Assembly (NCBI GenBank): GCA_963779645.1
Contig: CAVZYX010000015.1
Span: 496,001-560,000, forward strand
Direction: 5' to 3'
Length of the DNA: 64,000 nucleotides
From: CALMBW01 sp963779645
GTDB taxonomy: Bacteria; Actinomycetota; CADDZG01; WHSQ01
Shown piece after piece: positions 49,519 to 58,514 of the stretch (positions are counted from its first letter, which is position 1; each line of letters opens with the position of its first letter). Position numbers and translations under genes: made by a program. The notes under the pieces were generated by a model, which had not been told where the DNA came from, made no database searches, and was given only the letters and a program-made list of their open reading frames with translations.

Positions 49519-51363
49519 TCAGCGTGAAATCGTCGAACCCGCAGCCACCTCAACTCGGTTTCTGCCCGCCGACTTAGCCTGATAGAGCGCCTGATCCGCA
49601 GCGTCCACCAACGTGGTCGAAACCGAGTCGTGCCCCAGCGTCTGGGTAGCGCAGCCGATGCTCACCGTCACCACGCCGCATGGATTGCCCGAGTGCGGTA
49701 GTCCAAGCATCTCGACCGTCCGTCGAATCTGCTCGGCGACCAACTGAGCCCCTGCGCTGTCGGTGTTCGGCAGCACCACCACGAACTCCTCTCCCCCATA
49801 CCGGGCAAACAGGTCGGAGGAGCGGTGAATCACCTCCTGCGTGGCTACTGCAATCTGGCGCAGGCAGTTGTCGCCCAGTACATGCCCGTAGATATCGTTG
49901 TACGGCTTAAAATGATCGACATCGACCATCAGCACGGAGAGCAGCGATCGGTCACGCATCGCCCTGCGCCACTCTTGATCCATCTTTTCCTCAAACCGTC
50001 GCCGGTTCGCTACTCCCGTGAGCCCATCCGCCATCGCAAGATTCTCCACTAGGCGAAACGTCCGATTCAGCTCATCTTCAGCGGCTTTGCGAGCAGTCAC
50101 ATCTCGCACCACATTAACGAATCCGATCGGGTCCCACGTCGTCTCGTCGTGATAGAGTCGCAGACTCGCCTCCATCCAGACGTAGCTCCCGTCCTTCCTG
50201 GCGCACCGATAGATCAACGCCTCCACCGGCTCCCCGTCGCGACAAGCGCTCATCAAAGCCTCCACCGCGTCGACATCGTCAGGATGAACGATCTGGAGAT
50301 GAGTGTTTCCGATCAGCTCCTCTGGCCCCCACCCCAGCACAGTGGTCACGGCCGGCGAAACATACCTCCGGGTGCCGGAGAGATCCGAGAGAACGATGAC
50401 ATCATTCGAAGCTTCAGCCAAAAGACGAAACAACGTCTCACTAGCCTTCAGGTTCAGTTGCAGCCGCTCGCGTTCTGCAATCACGACCTCAACCACATAA
50501 AGCACCAGCATCGATACGGCAACGAAGAACTGCAGCAGCAGATCGCCGGTCATCGTCGAGCCTGAACGCACCAGCGTAATCGGACCGTGTCCCCGAATGG
50601 TCAGGTATCCGCCGATGATCGATACAAGCAACAACCCAAGCGCGGATCCTGCCAATCGCAGACGAGCGCCCAGCAGGAGGAGGATCGGTAGCAGCAGGAA
50701 TAGAAGAGGAAAACGCGTCTGCCAGAAGACACCGACCGTAGCACCGACCAGCAGCGTAAGCAGTCCTGCAACTTCCAGCCGGGATCGGCCAGGAAACTGC
50801 TCCCTCTGCCGGAACGACAGATACAGCGGGGTCATCACCGCAATCCCCAGAGCATCTGCCACAAACCAGTGTTTCGCGGCGGTGAATCGCGGCAGCGCGT
50901 GGAGATTCGGAATACTCAGCTGGGCCAGCCCCGAAGCGATCGCCGGCGCGAGCACCACACCATACAACAGCAGACTCAGCAACTGCTTGCGCTGAGTCAG
51001 GTCTGGATCAGGGGAGATCGTCCGGTACATCAACGCAGCCGCAACGCCAACCTCCAGCATGTTGCAGCCGGCCAGGTAAATAGAGATCCAGGGCGCGAAT
51101 GATAGCGCCAGATTAAGTCCAAAATCGACAGCAAAGCCGACGGCCAGGTACGCCGGCCATTGCGGTCGCCTCGAACAAAGCAAAACCCCCAGCAGAAGGC
51201 CATTCGAAGCCCAAAGGATCGTCACGCCGCCGTTATCCCAGCTTCGAATATTCAGCAGCAGCGCGGCATAGCCCAGGCACACCAGGACCAGCGCGACCGA
51301 AGTCAGTCGCCAGAGAGAAGACACGCGATCCTCTACGGCCTCATCGAGAGAACCAATACCCAT
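49519..51363 (-). CDS. MASE1-PAS-GGDEF diguanylate cyclase
   Basis: About 614 residues, intact. Eight or so N-terminal helices form a MASE1-type membrane sensor (residues 15-300). A PAS/PAC domain follows (EASNDVIVLSDLSGTRRYVS to VRDVTARKAAEDEL). The GGDEF domain contains ADGLTGVANRRRFEEKMDQE and the active site YGGEEFVVVLPNTD. RSSD sits five residues before GGEEF, the c-di-GMP inhibitory I-site. So the enzyme should make c-di-GMP with product inhibition. Start ATG 51363 or a near alternative. No EAL domain. Confidence 0.92.
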   Translation of the reverse strand: MGIGSLDEAVEDRVSSLWRLTSVALVLVCLGYAALLLNIRSWDNGGVTILWASNGLLLGVLLCSRRPQWPAYLAVGFAVDFGLNLALSFAPWISIYLAGCNMLEVGVAAALMYRTISPDPDLTQRKQLLSLLLYGVVLAPAIASGLAQLSIPNLHALPRFTAAKHWFVADALGIAVMTPLYLSFRQREQFPGRSRLEVAGLLTLLVGATVGVFWQTRFPLLFLLLPILLLLGARLRLAGSALGLLLVSIIGGYLTIRGHGPITLVRSGSTMTGDLLLQFFVAVSMLVLYVVEVVIAERERLQLNLKASETLFRLLAEASNDVIVLSDLSGTRRYVSPAVTTVLGWGPEELIGNTHLQIVHPDDVDAVEALMSACRDGEPVEALIYRCARKDGSYVWMEASLRLYHDETTWDPIGFVNVVRDVTARKAAEDELNRTFRLVENLAMADGLTGVANRRRFEEKMDQEWRRAMRDRSLLSVLMVDVDHFKPYNDIYGHVLGDNCLRQIAVATQEVIHRSSDLFARYGGEEFVVVLPNTDSAGAQLVAEQIRRTVEMLGLPHSGNPCGVVTVSIGCATQTLGHDSVSTTLVDAADQALYQAKSAGRNRVEVAAGSTISR

Positions 51364-51494
51364 AACCACCCGGAATCACTCTACCGGCAAACGCGTCCTT
51401 CCGCTTGATTGCCTGGCATCGGACTCCTAGTATGCTCCTTCCTGAAAGTTCTAACGGACATTTCGAACCATGCTGTTCAACTGTCGCTCGTGGC

Positions 51495-52505
51495 TCAGTT
51501 CGTGCTTGCCGCGGCGGAATCAAGCTCGCCGGCAAAATAGCTTTCACGAAAGCGAATTCGCGCCTCAGGGTAATCGGGAATTCTGACGAGTATTCTGTGC
51601 ATCCCCGATGCAGGCTCTCCGTTGGCCTCGGCATGGGGCTGAAAGCTCAACAGATAATAGTTATGCACGTGGTTTGAGAGTTGATGAAGGCCTTCATCGA
51701 AGCCTCGCTGCGTCGTGAAATTGATGTACTCGCCGCCGGACAGCGCAGCCAACTCGTGCGCCGCGTTCTTCTTCAAGGCGTTGACTGCCATCACAAGAAG
51801 ACCAATCGGACCGCTTCCGCCGCCATACTTGAGATCGCTCATGACCTCTGTCTTTCCCGGGCCGAATGCTACCGAATCAACGACAGTATTGGTTCTCCCA
51901 AGCGCTGCGACTACTTCAGCCGGCTTAGCTGTGCTGCCATGGTCGCGGGTCTCGCTGATCAGCAGGATCGCGTGGCGATAGTGGTTCTGGCGTGCTTCCA
52001 GGAGCTTCGTCGCATACGCAACGGCATCGAGCGTTGAGGCTTCAGGGTCGTCACAGGGCTCGAGCTGCGCGAGCGCATGGCCCGTGGCGTCTACGTTGTT
52101 GGAGAACTTGCCGAGCAGCAGTGGCGCGGAGCCGTAGGTGACGATGGCGACCTCGCGCGGTGCGTCACCGGCGATGCCGTCGATCATCGAGCCGAGGCCG
52201 CTAAGCTTGGGATACTCGTAGCCGGCGGCGCGGCTGCACTGAACGACGACCACGAGAGAGAGGCCGAGAGAGTCGGTGTCTTCGTCGACGCGGACCGATT
52301 GCGGAACTCCATTGTCTTCAACGACGAACTGCTCGGGCTTGAGTTCGTAGATCATCTCGCCGTGCTTGGTCTGGACGGTGGTTGGAACCAGAACGACGTT
52401 GGACTGGGTTTTGAGGGTGTAGCTCTGGTCGTCCGGCGGCGCGGGGGTCTGAGTCAAGGCGGGCATTGTGGCCGAGAGCAGGAGGACAGGGAGAAAAAGC
52501 CGCAT
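51495..52505 (-). CDS. VWFA-related domain protein of the Acidobacteria type
   Basis: 336 residues with a signal peptide (FLPVLLLSATMPALTQTPAP), LVPTTVQTKHGEMIYELKPE, QFVVEDNGVPQSVRV, then a von Willebrand A-like core with VVVVQCSRAAG, AIVTYGSAPLLLGKF and HYRHAILLISETRDHGSTAK, and PDYPEARIRFRESYFAGEL near the end. This is the exported domain family I associate with TIGR03436, abundant in Acidobacteriota. The metal-site motif DxSxS is altered (QCSRA), so metal binding is doubtful. Upstream of the diguanylate cyclase gene on the same strand. Confidence 0.85.
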   Translation of the reverse strand: MRLFLPVLLLSATMPALTQTPAPPDDQSYTLKTQSNVVLVPTTVQTKHGEMIYELKPEQFVVEDNGVPQSVRVDEDTDSLGLSLVVVVQCSRAAGYEYPKLSGLGSMIDGIAGDAPREVAIVTYGSAPLLLGKFSNNVDATGHALAQLEPCDDPEASTLDAVAYATKLLEARQNHYRHAILLISETRDHGSTAKPAEVVAALGRTNTVVDSVAFGPGKTEVMSDLKYGGGSGPIGLLVMAVNALKKNAAHELAALSGGEYINFTTQRGFDEGLHQLSNHVHNYYLLSFQPHAEANGEPASGMHRILVRIPDYPEARIRFRESYFAGELDSAAASTN

Positions 52506-52544
52506 AGCTCGAGTCTAACCGGAGGCGATTTTGTACTTTCGACT

Positions 52545-52670
52545 GGGAAAAAATGGCGTGTGGTGAGGTTGTGGTTTTTATTGAGGTTTTTCGCTTTTAA
52601 GGGCGTTTTGTGATGGTGAAAACGTGGTGAGACTGTGGTGAATTGGATGGCTGACGTGGTGTTTTAGCCG
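52545..52670. repeat. Helically phased ACCAC/GTGGT repeat in a divergent promoter region
   Basis: On the plus strand GTGGT cores recur: GTGGTGAGGTTGTGGT (11 bases apart), then ATGGTGAAAACGTGGT and GTGGTGAGACTGTGGT (11 each), with a last GTGGT near 52656. A/T-rich spacers with TTTTT tracts lie between. The block lies between the divergent VWA and peptidase genes. The 52506-52867 gap holds nothing else I can support. Confidence 0.6.
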
Positions 52671-52867
52671 CCGGTTTTTCGCAGCCGAAAGATGCGCCAG
52701 ATTTCTCAACTTCATTTTCACCTGCCGGTGCACAAAGAAGGTTTTTCCCATTTTCGTTCCCACAGAAGGAATTGGAACCGCCTCGATAGCGACTTACCGC
52801 AGGTTGACTCATCTAAGCTAGAGTCCGGGCGGCATATCTCAGCGCCACATGACCGAAAGTTGACCTG

Positions 52868-54961
52868 ATGACGACGAACTCTGCTGTTGCCTCCCCCTCG
52901 CTTGAAATGACCTCAGCTTTCACCTATCCGACGGCTCGGACAGTGGAGCAGACGGATGACTACTTCGGAACCGCGGTGAGCGATCCTTACCGGTGGATGG
53001 AGGACGTTGATTCGGCCGAGTTGAAGAAGTGGGTGGACGCCGAGAATGAACTGACCCAGGCCTACCTCTCGCAGGTTCCGTCTCGCGAGACGATGCAGAA
53101 GCGGCTGATGGAGTTGATCAACTTCGAACGGTACACCGCTCCTGCTCGCCGTGGCACGCGCTATTTCCACTCGCACAACAGCGGGTTGCAGAATCAGAAT
53201 GTCATCTACTGGCAGGAGGGTTTGGAGGGTGAGCCGAAGGTGTTGCTTGATCCGAACACTTTTTCGGCAGACGGTACCGTTGCGATCAGCGGGATGAGCG
53301 TCACGGATGATGGGTCGCTTGCGGCGTATTCCATCGCGGATGCGGGCAGCGACTGGGTGAAGTGGCATGTGCGCGACGTCGCGACCGGCAAAGATCTACC
53401 CGATATTGTCGAATGGTCGAAGTTCAGTGGAGCGGCGTGGCTCAAGGACGGCAGCGGCTTCTTTTACGAGGGCTACGACGCGCCTGAGGCCGAGGCCCTG
53501 AAGGCGGCCAACTATTTTCACAAGGTGTTCTTTCACAAGCTCGGCACTCCGCAGAGCGAAGACAAGCTGATCTTCGACCGTCCCGATGACAAGGAGTTGA
53601 ACCTCGGCGCACACGTGACCGATGACGGGCGATACCTGGTGCTCTATCAGTCCAAAGGCACGAGTCCGAACAACGAGATTGCTGTCAAGGATCTTCAGCA
53701 GCCTGACTCCGCGATTGTGCGTCTGATTGAAACCGCCGACGCGACGTACGCACCGATCAATAACGACGGCACTCTCTTCTGGCTGCTGACGACGCTCGAT
53801 GCGCCTAATGGAAAGGTGATCTCGATCGACTTGAATCACCCTGAGCGCGAACACTGGACGACCGTCATTCCCGAGAGCAACAACAAGCTGAGCGACATCT
53901 CGATCATCGACAACACATTCATCGCGAACTATCTTGCCGATGCGCAGAGCCTGATCGAGCTTCGCAGACTTGATGGGCAGTTGATTGAACAGCTGAAGCT
54001 GCCGGCGATCGGCACGGCGTATGGCTTCGGCGGACTGCGCGAGGACACCGAAACCTTCTACCAGTTCACTAACTTTACGACGCCGGGCACGATCTACCGG
54101 CTGAACATGAAGACGCGCGAGTCGACACTCTTCCGGCAGCCGAAGCTGCTCTTCGATCCGGCACTCTATGAGACGACGCAGATCTTCTACACGAGTAAGG
54201 ACGGCACGCGTGTTCCGATGTTCGTCAGCCACAAGAAGGGCCTGGTGCTGGATGGAAGTGCACCGACGCTGCTGTATGCGTATGGCGGATTCAATGTGCC
54301 GCTGATGCCGGAGTTCTCTTCTGCGCATGTGATGTGGATGGAGATGGGCGGGGTCTACGCACAGCCGAGCCTGCGCGGCGGCGGCGAGTATGGTGAGGCG
54401 TGGCATGAGGCTGGAACGCGACTGAAGAAGCAGAACGTCTTCGATGACTTCATCGCCGCAGCGGAGTGGCTCATCGCGAACAAGTACACCTCGCCAGCGA
54501 AGCTTGCGATCTCCGGCGGGAGCAACGGCGGCCTGCTGGTGGCGGCCTGCGAGCTGCAGCGTCCCGATCTCTTCGGCGCCGTGATCGCACAGGTGGGCGT
54601 GATGGATATGCTGCGCTTCGATAAGTTCACCATCGGGTGGGCGTGGAAGGAGGAGTATGGATCTCCTTCAGAGAACGCAGAGGAGTTTGCCGCAATCTAC
54701 AAGTACTCTCCGCTGCACAGCATCAAAAGCGGGGTGGCGTATCCGGCGACACTGATTATGACGGGCGACCATGATGACCGCGTCTATCCGGCGCACAGCT
54801 TCAAGTACACGGCTGCTTTGCAGGCTGCTCAGGCTGGCCCGAATCCGATCCTGATCCGTGTGGAGACACGGGCGGGGCATGGTGCGGGAATGCCGCTCAG
54901 CAAGAGGATCGAAGCGACGGTTGATCAGTATGCGTTTCTGGTGAAGGAACTGGATCGGTAA
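52868..54961 (+). CDS. Prolyl oligopeptidase (S9A family)
   Basis: 697 residues, intact. The beta-propeller has VSDPYRWMEDVDSAELKKWV, GSDWVKWHVRDVATG and KLIFDRPDDKELNLGAHVTD. The hydrolase domain has YAYGGFNVPLMPEFSSAHV, LRGGGEYGEAWHEAGTRL, the serine elbow AISGGSNGGLLVAACELQ (Ser at about residue 552), the Asp loop MTGDHDDRVYPAHSF and the His loop RVETRAGHGAGMP. All three catalytic residues are present. Cuts short proline-containing peptides. No signal peptide is visible. Confidence 0.95.
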   Translation: MTTNSAVASPSLEMTSAFTYPTARTVEQTDDYFGTAVSDPYRWMEDVDSAELKKWVDAENELTQAYLSQVPSRETMQKRLMELINFERYTAPARRGTRYFHSHNSGLQNQNVIYWQEGLEGEPKVLLDPNTFSADGTVAISGMSVTDDGSLAAYSIADAGSDWVKWHVRDVATGKDLPDIVEWSKFSGAAWLKDGSGFFYEGYDAPEAEALKAANYFHKVFFHKLGTPQSEDKLIFDRPDDKELNLGAHVTDDGRYLVLYQSKGTSPNNEIAVKDLQQPDSAIVRLIETADATYAPINNDGTLFWLLTTLDAPNGKVISIDLNHPEREHWTTVIPESNNKLSDISIIDNTFIANYLADAQSLIELRRLDGQLIEQLKLPAIGTAYGFGGLREDTETFYQFTNFTTPGTIYRLNMKTRESTLFRQPKLLFDPALYETTQIFYTSKDGTRVPMFVSHKKGLVLDGSAPTLLYAYGGFNVPLMPEFSSAHVMWMEMGGVYAQPSLRGGGEYGEAWHEAGTRLKKQNVFDDFIAAAEWLIANKYTSPAKLAISGGSNGGLLVAACELQRPDLFGAVIAQVGVMDMLRFDKFTIGWAWKEEYGSPSENAEEFAAIYKYSPLHSIKSGVAYPATLIMTGDHDDRVYPAHSFKYTAALQAAQAGPNPILIRVETRAGHGAGMPLSKRIEATVDQYAFLVKELDR

Positions 54962-55122
54962 GTCACTTCGTGGCGGGTATACCGCTTCGCGTGGTCCTCC
55001 CGTTGGTCGGGATCGACTTATGTTCCGACCAACGGGAGGACCGATGCGGCCTGCTCGCCCTGACAAGGTACACACGTCGCGAAGTGACCGCCCTCCGCGC
55101 AGGAGGCCCGTCCGGCAGGACA
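54962..55122. repeat. Dispersed composite repeat, copy D (inverted pair)
   Basis: Arms GTGGTCCTCCCGTTGGTCGG (54991-55010) and CCGACCAACGGGAGGACCG (55025-55043) are near-perfect inverted repeats round a 14-base loop. Flanking parts AAGTCACTTCG (from 54960) and CGAAGTGACC (from 55080) also pair, so the whole is a long palindrome. It ends in GTCCGGCAGGACA. Lies just after the peptidase gene, partly reading out of its stop. Confidence 0.85.
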
Positions 55123-55361
55123 CAGGCGGCTCGGAGGTTGTCTGGTTGCTGACGGGGCACTCAGCGAGTAATAACCATTTACGCAATACAGCTTCAGGCA
55201 CGCGCTCGGAGATTCAAATTTTTATTGCGATTTTGCGGCGATACTAAGGTCTCCCGCTTTCGTTGTATATTCAACTGCCTCACCTTGTGGTGATTCGCGG
55301 ACAAATATGAATCCGGGAACATCGTCTACGCGTCTTATATACACGTAGAAAGGTTGCCTGT
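55123..55361. other. Intergenic region, A/T-rich upstream of a small exported peptide gene
   Basis: A/T-rich DNA with a CTACG...CGTAG hairpin (about 55327-55349) just before the next ATG. Nothing else recognised. Confidence 0.35.
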
Positions 55362-55514
55362 ATGAAGCTGAAAATTTCTATCGGTTTATTGCTTGCACTG
55401 GTTCCCGCCATTGCCTCTGCGAGACCAGCCCCCACAGCGCATCTTCGGCCACAGCTGTACCATGACCACACCCCGAAGGCCCGCGTTCACCAGTCGCTGC
55501 CACATCACGCGTAA
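55362..55514 (+). CDS. Small exported histidine-rich peptide (50 residues)
   Basis: MKLKISIGLLLALVPAIASA is a strong signal peptide. The remaining 30 residues are rich in His, Pro and Arg (TAHLRPQLYHDHTPKARVHQ). AAAGG precedes the ATG. Not recognised. The short His-rich mature part could bind metal, but this is a guess. Confidence 0.45.
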   Translation: MKLKISIGLLLALVPAIASARPAPTAHLRPQLYHDHTPKARVHQSLPHHA

Positions 55515-55662
55515 GTTTTTTCGCCTCGTTCTTCCGTGTCAAACGCAGGTCTTCGTTCCCTATGTTTCTGCTTTGCTCAACGAGGCAGTATTCCTGGCCG
55601 TACTTTCTTCTCGGGTTGCATTCAGCGGCCGTCGTTCAAAGTTCCACAATCGCAAATTATTG

Positions 55663-56346
55663 CTAAGTCGAATTGACCTTCGACTCGCGCACTTTCGTTA
55701 TGAATGCGGCAAGCTTCTCCGGACTCTTTCGGCCCGGCGTAGACTCCACGCCACTTGCGACATCTACGCCCCATGGGTTGAGCTCCTGAATGGCCTCGGA
55801 TACGTTTTCCGCGCGCAGGCCGCCGGCGACGACCAACTTAAGTTCAGGTGCGGCCTCTTGAAAGATGGCGCGTGCTTCGTCCCAATTGAAGGCGACGCCG
55901 GTACCTCCGATGGCTGCGCCTACCTTCGAATCAATCAGAACATGATCGACTAAACCGTCCGCTGCAATTCTGCGCAGCTCCCCGGCTACGATCGCCGCGC
56001 TGCTTCCGTCGGTGCCGACCTCCCAGTGAACGGTCTGGATCAGCGAGACCTGTCCGGCGAAGAGCTTGTGGAGGCGATGCAGAAGTGTGAAGTCGACGCC
56101 ACTGTGGAGTTGAACGGCGGTGAGACCGGCCTCGTGTGCGGCACGAGCGATCTCGTAGGCATCGAGCGCATGGAAGACACCGACGCGCTCGACGGAGGCT
56201 GGCAGATGCGGTGTAATCTTCGCAACCTCATCAGAGGTGACACGACGTGCGCTGGGAGCGAAGACGAAGCCGACGGCATCGGCTCCCAGCCTGGCGGCGA
56301 GCTGTGCATCTTCGAGGCTAGTGTTGGCGCAGATTTTAATCCACAT
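55663..56346 (-). CDS. trpF: Phosphoribosylanthranilate isomerase
   Basis: 227 residues, intact. KICANTSLEDAQLAARLGAD (catalytic-type Cys near the start), GFVFAPSARRVTSDEVAKI, AVQLHSGVDFTLLHRL, HVLIDSKVGAAIGGTGVAFN and VVAGGLRAENVSEAI, a TIM barrel. Third step of tryptophan synthesis after anthranilate. It lies 33 bases after trpC on the same strand, a two-gene trp fragment; the remaining trp genes are outside the window. Confidence 0.95.
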   Translation of the reverse strand: MWIKICANTSLEDAQLAARLGADAVGFVFAPSARRVTSDEVAKITPHLPASVERVGVFHALDAYEIARAAHEAGLTAVQLHSGVDFTLLHRLHKLFAGQVSLIQTVHWEVGTDGSSAAIVAGELRRIAADGLVDHVLIDSKVGAAIGGTGVAFNWDEARAIFQEAAPELKLVVAGGLRAENVSEAIQELNPWGVDVASGVESTPGRKSPEKLAAFITKVRESKVNST

Positions 56347-56379
56347 GATGTTAGTCGTCTCCGCTCACAGGCCAGCAAA

Positions 56380-57183
56380 TTAGATGTCGGAGGAGTACTC
56401 GCGATCCAGAAGGGTGGCGAGCGCGGCGGCGGGGTCGGGTTGCCGCATGAGGGTCTCGCCGATGAGGAAGGCGTCGTATCCCGCGACATGCAGGCTGGCG
56501 ATGTCTTCCGCGGTGCGTATGCCGCTCTCGGCTACGGTGACGGCGCTCTTGGGCAGAGATGCTGCGAGTTCGAAGAACACTTCAGTGCGTACGGAGAAGG
56601 TGCGGAGATCGCGGCTGTTGACGCCGATGAGGTCGAAGCCCAGGGCGACGGCGCGCTCCATCTCTTCGCGGTCGTGCGTCTCGCAGAGGACGTCGAGGCC
56701 GCGCGAACTGGCTTCGTCGCGCAGGTCGCTAAGCTCAGTGTCGGTGTGGGCGGAGACGATGAGCAGAATCGCATCGGCTCCGTAGGCTCGGGCTTCGAGG
56801 ATCTGGAAGGGATCGAGGATGAAGTCCTTGCGAAGGCAGGGAAGGTCGACGACGCTGGACGCTTGTTGCAGATAGGCGAGCGAGCCTTGAAAGAACTCCT
56901 CGTCGGTGAGGATAGAGAGAGCAGCGGCGCCCGAGGACTCGAAGGTGGTCGCGAGGGTGGCGGGATAAAAATCGCTGCGGATGAGGCCCTTGGAGGGAGA
57001 CGCCTTTTTGATCTCGGCGATGATGGCGGGGCCGGTCTTGGCTGCGGCCTGAAGGCCGGCACGAAAGCCCCGCGGGATGTGGGCGGCTGCCATGCTCTCG
57101 AGCAGGCCGAAATCAGCGACCGCCTTGCGAGCTTTTACCTGTAGAAGCGTGTGCGCAAGGATCTGATCAAGCTGAGTGGGCAT
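56380..57183 (-). CDS. trpC: Indole-3-glycerol phosphate synthase
   Basis: 267 residues. IIAEIKKASPSKGLIRSDFY, AALSILTDEEFFQGSLAYLQ, LPCLRKDFILDPFQILEARA, GVNSRDLRTFSV and VAESGIRTAEDIASLHVAGY are the conserved barrel parts with catalytic Lys and Glu. ATG 57183 is chosen; a longer open frame to 57375 only reads the antisense of tRNA-Leu. A typical TrpC with no TrpF fusion. Confidence 0.95.
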   Translation of the reverse strand: MPTQLDQILAHTLLQVKARKAVADFGLLESMAAAHIPRGFRAGLQAAAKTGPAIIAEIKKASPSKGLIRSDFYPATLATTFESSGAAALSILTDEEFFQGSLAYLQQASSVVDLPCLRKDFILDPFQILEARAYGADAILLIVSAHTDTELSDLRDEASSRGLDVLCETHDREEMERAVALGFDLIGVNSRDLRTFSVRTEVFFELAASLPKSAVTVAESGIRTAEDIASLHVAGYDAFLIGETLMRQPDPAAALATLLDREYSSDI

Positions 57184-57294
57184 AGTCCCTTTGCGATGGG
57201 TTGCGGGCGTACGGTGCGATGAACTGGTGTAGGTCCGCACTCGGTCGCCGTTGGCTACTGAAAGAGCTGCCTGCTGCAACCGAGGTTGAAAATT

Positions 57295-57381
57295 TGGTGC
57301 CGAAGGGGGGACTCGAACCCCCACACCCTTGCGAGTACATGGACCTGAACCATGCGCGTCTGCCAATTCCGCCACTACGGC
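57295..57381 (-). tRNA. tRNA-Leu (CAG)
   Basis: 87 bases on the minus strand with a long variable arm. GCCGTAGTGGCGGAATTGGC starts it, anticodon stem CATGG / CCATG with loop TTCAGGT (anticodon CAG), T arm GGGGGTTCGAGTCCCCC, CCA encoded. One acceptor pair is T-T (GCCGTAG against CTTCGGC), an oddity or sequence error. It lies just upstream of trpC on the same strand. Confidence 0.93.
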
Positions 57382-57614
57382 ACGGTGTCATTCGCTCCGC
57401 ACAGATGGCCGGAGCACGCTAACCGCGAGTCTCTAGTTTTACAAACGCCGGTGCTGCTGTCAATGCGGGGACGCAACTGCAGATAGTATGTTGCGAGGGA
57501 TGAGGCGTCCGGGGTAGCAGGCTTGCGCATCTAAGTTTTGAGCATCGGATCCAGGATTGCGAGTCTTCTCCCCAGGAAGCGCGTCTAGACGCAAAGGAAG
57601 GCTGAAAGTCATAC

Positions 57615-57869
57615 ATGAACGAAGCGAAGATTTCCCAGGGCACGAACGTCGAAAAGATTCCGGAAGAGATTTCAGTCGAGATGCGCAGAATCGCACACGA
57701 TCTGAGCAATGCGCTGGAAATTATTGTGCAGACGAGTTATCTGCTAAGCACCGCCGAGCTGAAGGAGCCTGCTCTGGAGTGGCTGCGCATGCTGGATGGC
57801 GGCGTAGAAAAAGCAATGAACCTCAATCAGACGTTGAGGAGCTACATCAAAGAACACACTTCCAGTTAG
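57615..57869 (+). CDS. Stand-alone histidine-kinase dimerisation-like protein
   Basis: 84 residues. After a short polar start, EEISVEMRRIAHDLSNALEI (possible phospho-His at residue 28) and IVQTSYLLSTAELK match the HisKA two-helix hairpin of hybrid kinases, followed by LEWLRMLDGGVEKAMNLNQT. There is no ATP-binding domain. It could work as a phosphotransfer or dimerisation adaptor. It converges on the receiver gene at 57888, with only 18 bases between. Confidence 0.6.
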   Translation: MNEAKISQGTNVEKIPEEISVEMRRIAHDLSNALEIIVQTSYLLSTAELKEPALEWLRMLDGGVEKAMNLNQTLRSYIKEHTSS

Positions 57870-57887
57870 GCTGCTGCAAAAGGGCGG

Positions 57888-58514
57888 TCAGGACTTCGCG
57901 CGACGACGTGCCGGCTTTGCCTTGACGGAGGTCTTCACCGCTTTTTTTGCGATGGCTCTCTTCGCGACAGGCTTCTTTCGGATGGCTGTCTTCGCGGTCG
58001 CAGCCTTCTTCACGATCGCAGCTTTCTTAGGTAGCGTCTTGTTGGCGACGACGTTCTTGGCGACTACCTTCCTGGCAACGACTTTCTTTTTGACGGGCGA
58101 CTTAGCAGGCTTTGTCGAGGGTGGCGTCAAATCGAGGTCGGCAAGTTTTCGCTCATGCGTGGCGATGAGGTCTTCAATCTGCTGGAGAAGGATGCGTGTG
58201 TGCATGGGCTTGACCAGCAACTGATCTGCGCCCATCTCCTGCCAGTCCTCTTCGGCGACAGGGAAGGCTGTCAACAATGCGATGGCAGGATGGTAATTTG
58301 CAGAGCGCGCCGCCTTGATCACCTCGATGCCGGCAACATCGTGCTCCATGCGCATATCGGTGATGAGCATCTGGTACTCGCGGGTGTGCAGCTTAGACAC
58401 GCCCTCGCGAGCGGATGCGGCGGTATCCACGTCAAAGCCGCTGATCTCCAGCACAGCCTTCAGGGTCAGCAGGACAGCGACTTCATCATCGACCAACAGG
58501 ATACGGCGTCTCAT
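57888..58514 (-). CDS. Receiver domain fused to a histone-H1-like lysine-rich tail
   Basis: 208 residues. MRRRILLVDDEVAVLLTLKA, the phospho-acceptor in LITDMRM (Asp53), LLTAFP (Thr82) and LLVKPMH (Lys102) form a complete CheY-like domain (1-125). Then comes a tail of about 75 residues rich in Lys, Ala and Val with KKxxAKK-like repeats (KKVVARKVVAKNVVANK, KKAATAKTAIRKKPVAKRAI). This is the composition of H1/HU-tail-like DNA-condensing segments. So phosphorylation may switch a nucleoid-binding factor. ATG 58514 with AAGGAAA upstream. Confidence 0.8.
   Translation of the reverse strand: MRRRILLVDDEVAVLLTLKAVLEISGFDVDTAASAREGVSKLHTREYQMLITDMRMEHDVAGIEVIKAARSANYHPAIALLTAFPVAEEDWQEMGADQLLVKPMHTRILLQQIEDLIATHERKLADLDLTPPSTKPAKSPVKKKVVARKVVAKNVVANKTLPKKAAIVKKAATAKTAIRKKPVAKRAIAKKAVKTSVKAKPARRRAKS

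Noticed and set aside
57184..57375. N-terminal extension of trpC starting MAELADAHGSGP
   Set aside because: It reads across the tRNA-Leu gene on the same strand, a common spurious extension; trpC starts at 57183.
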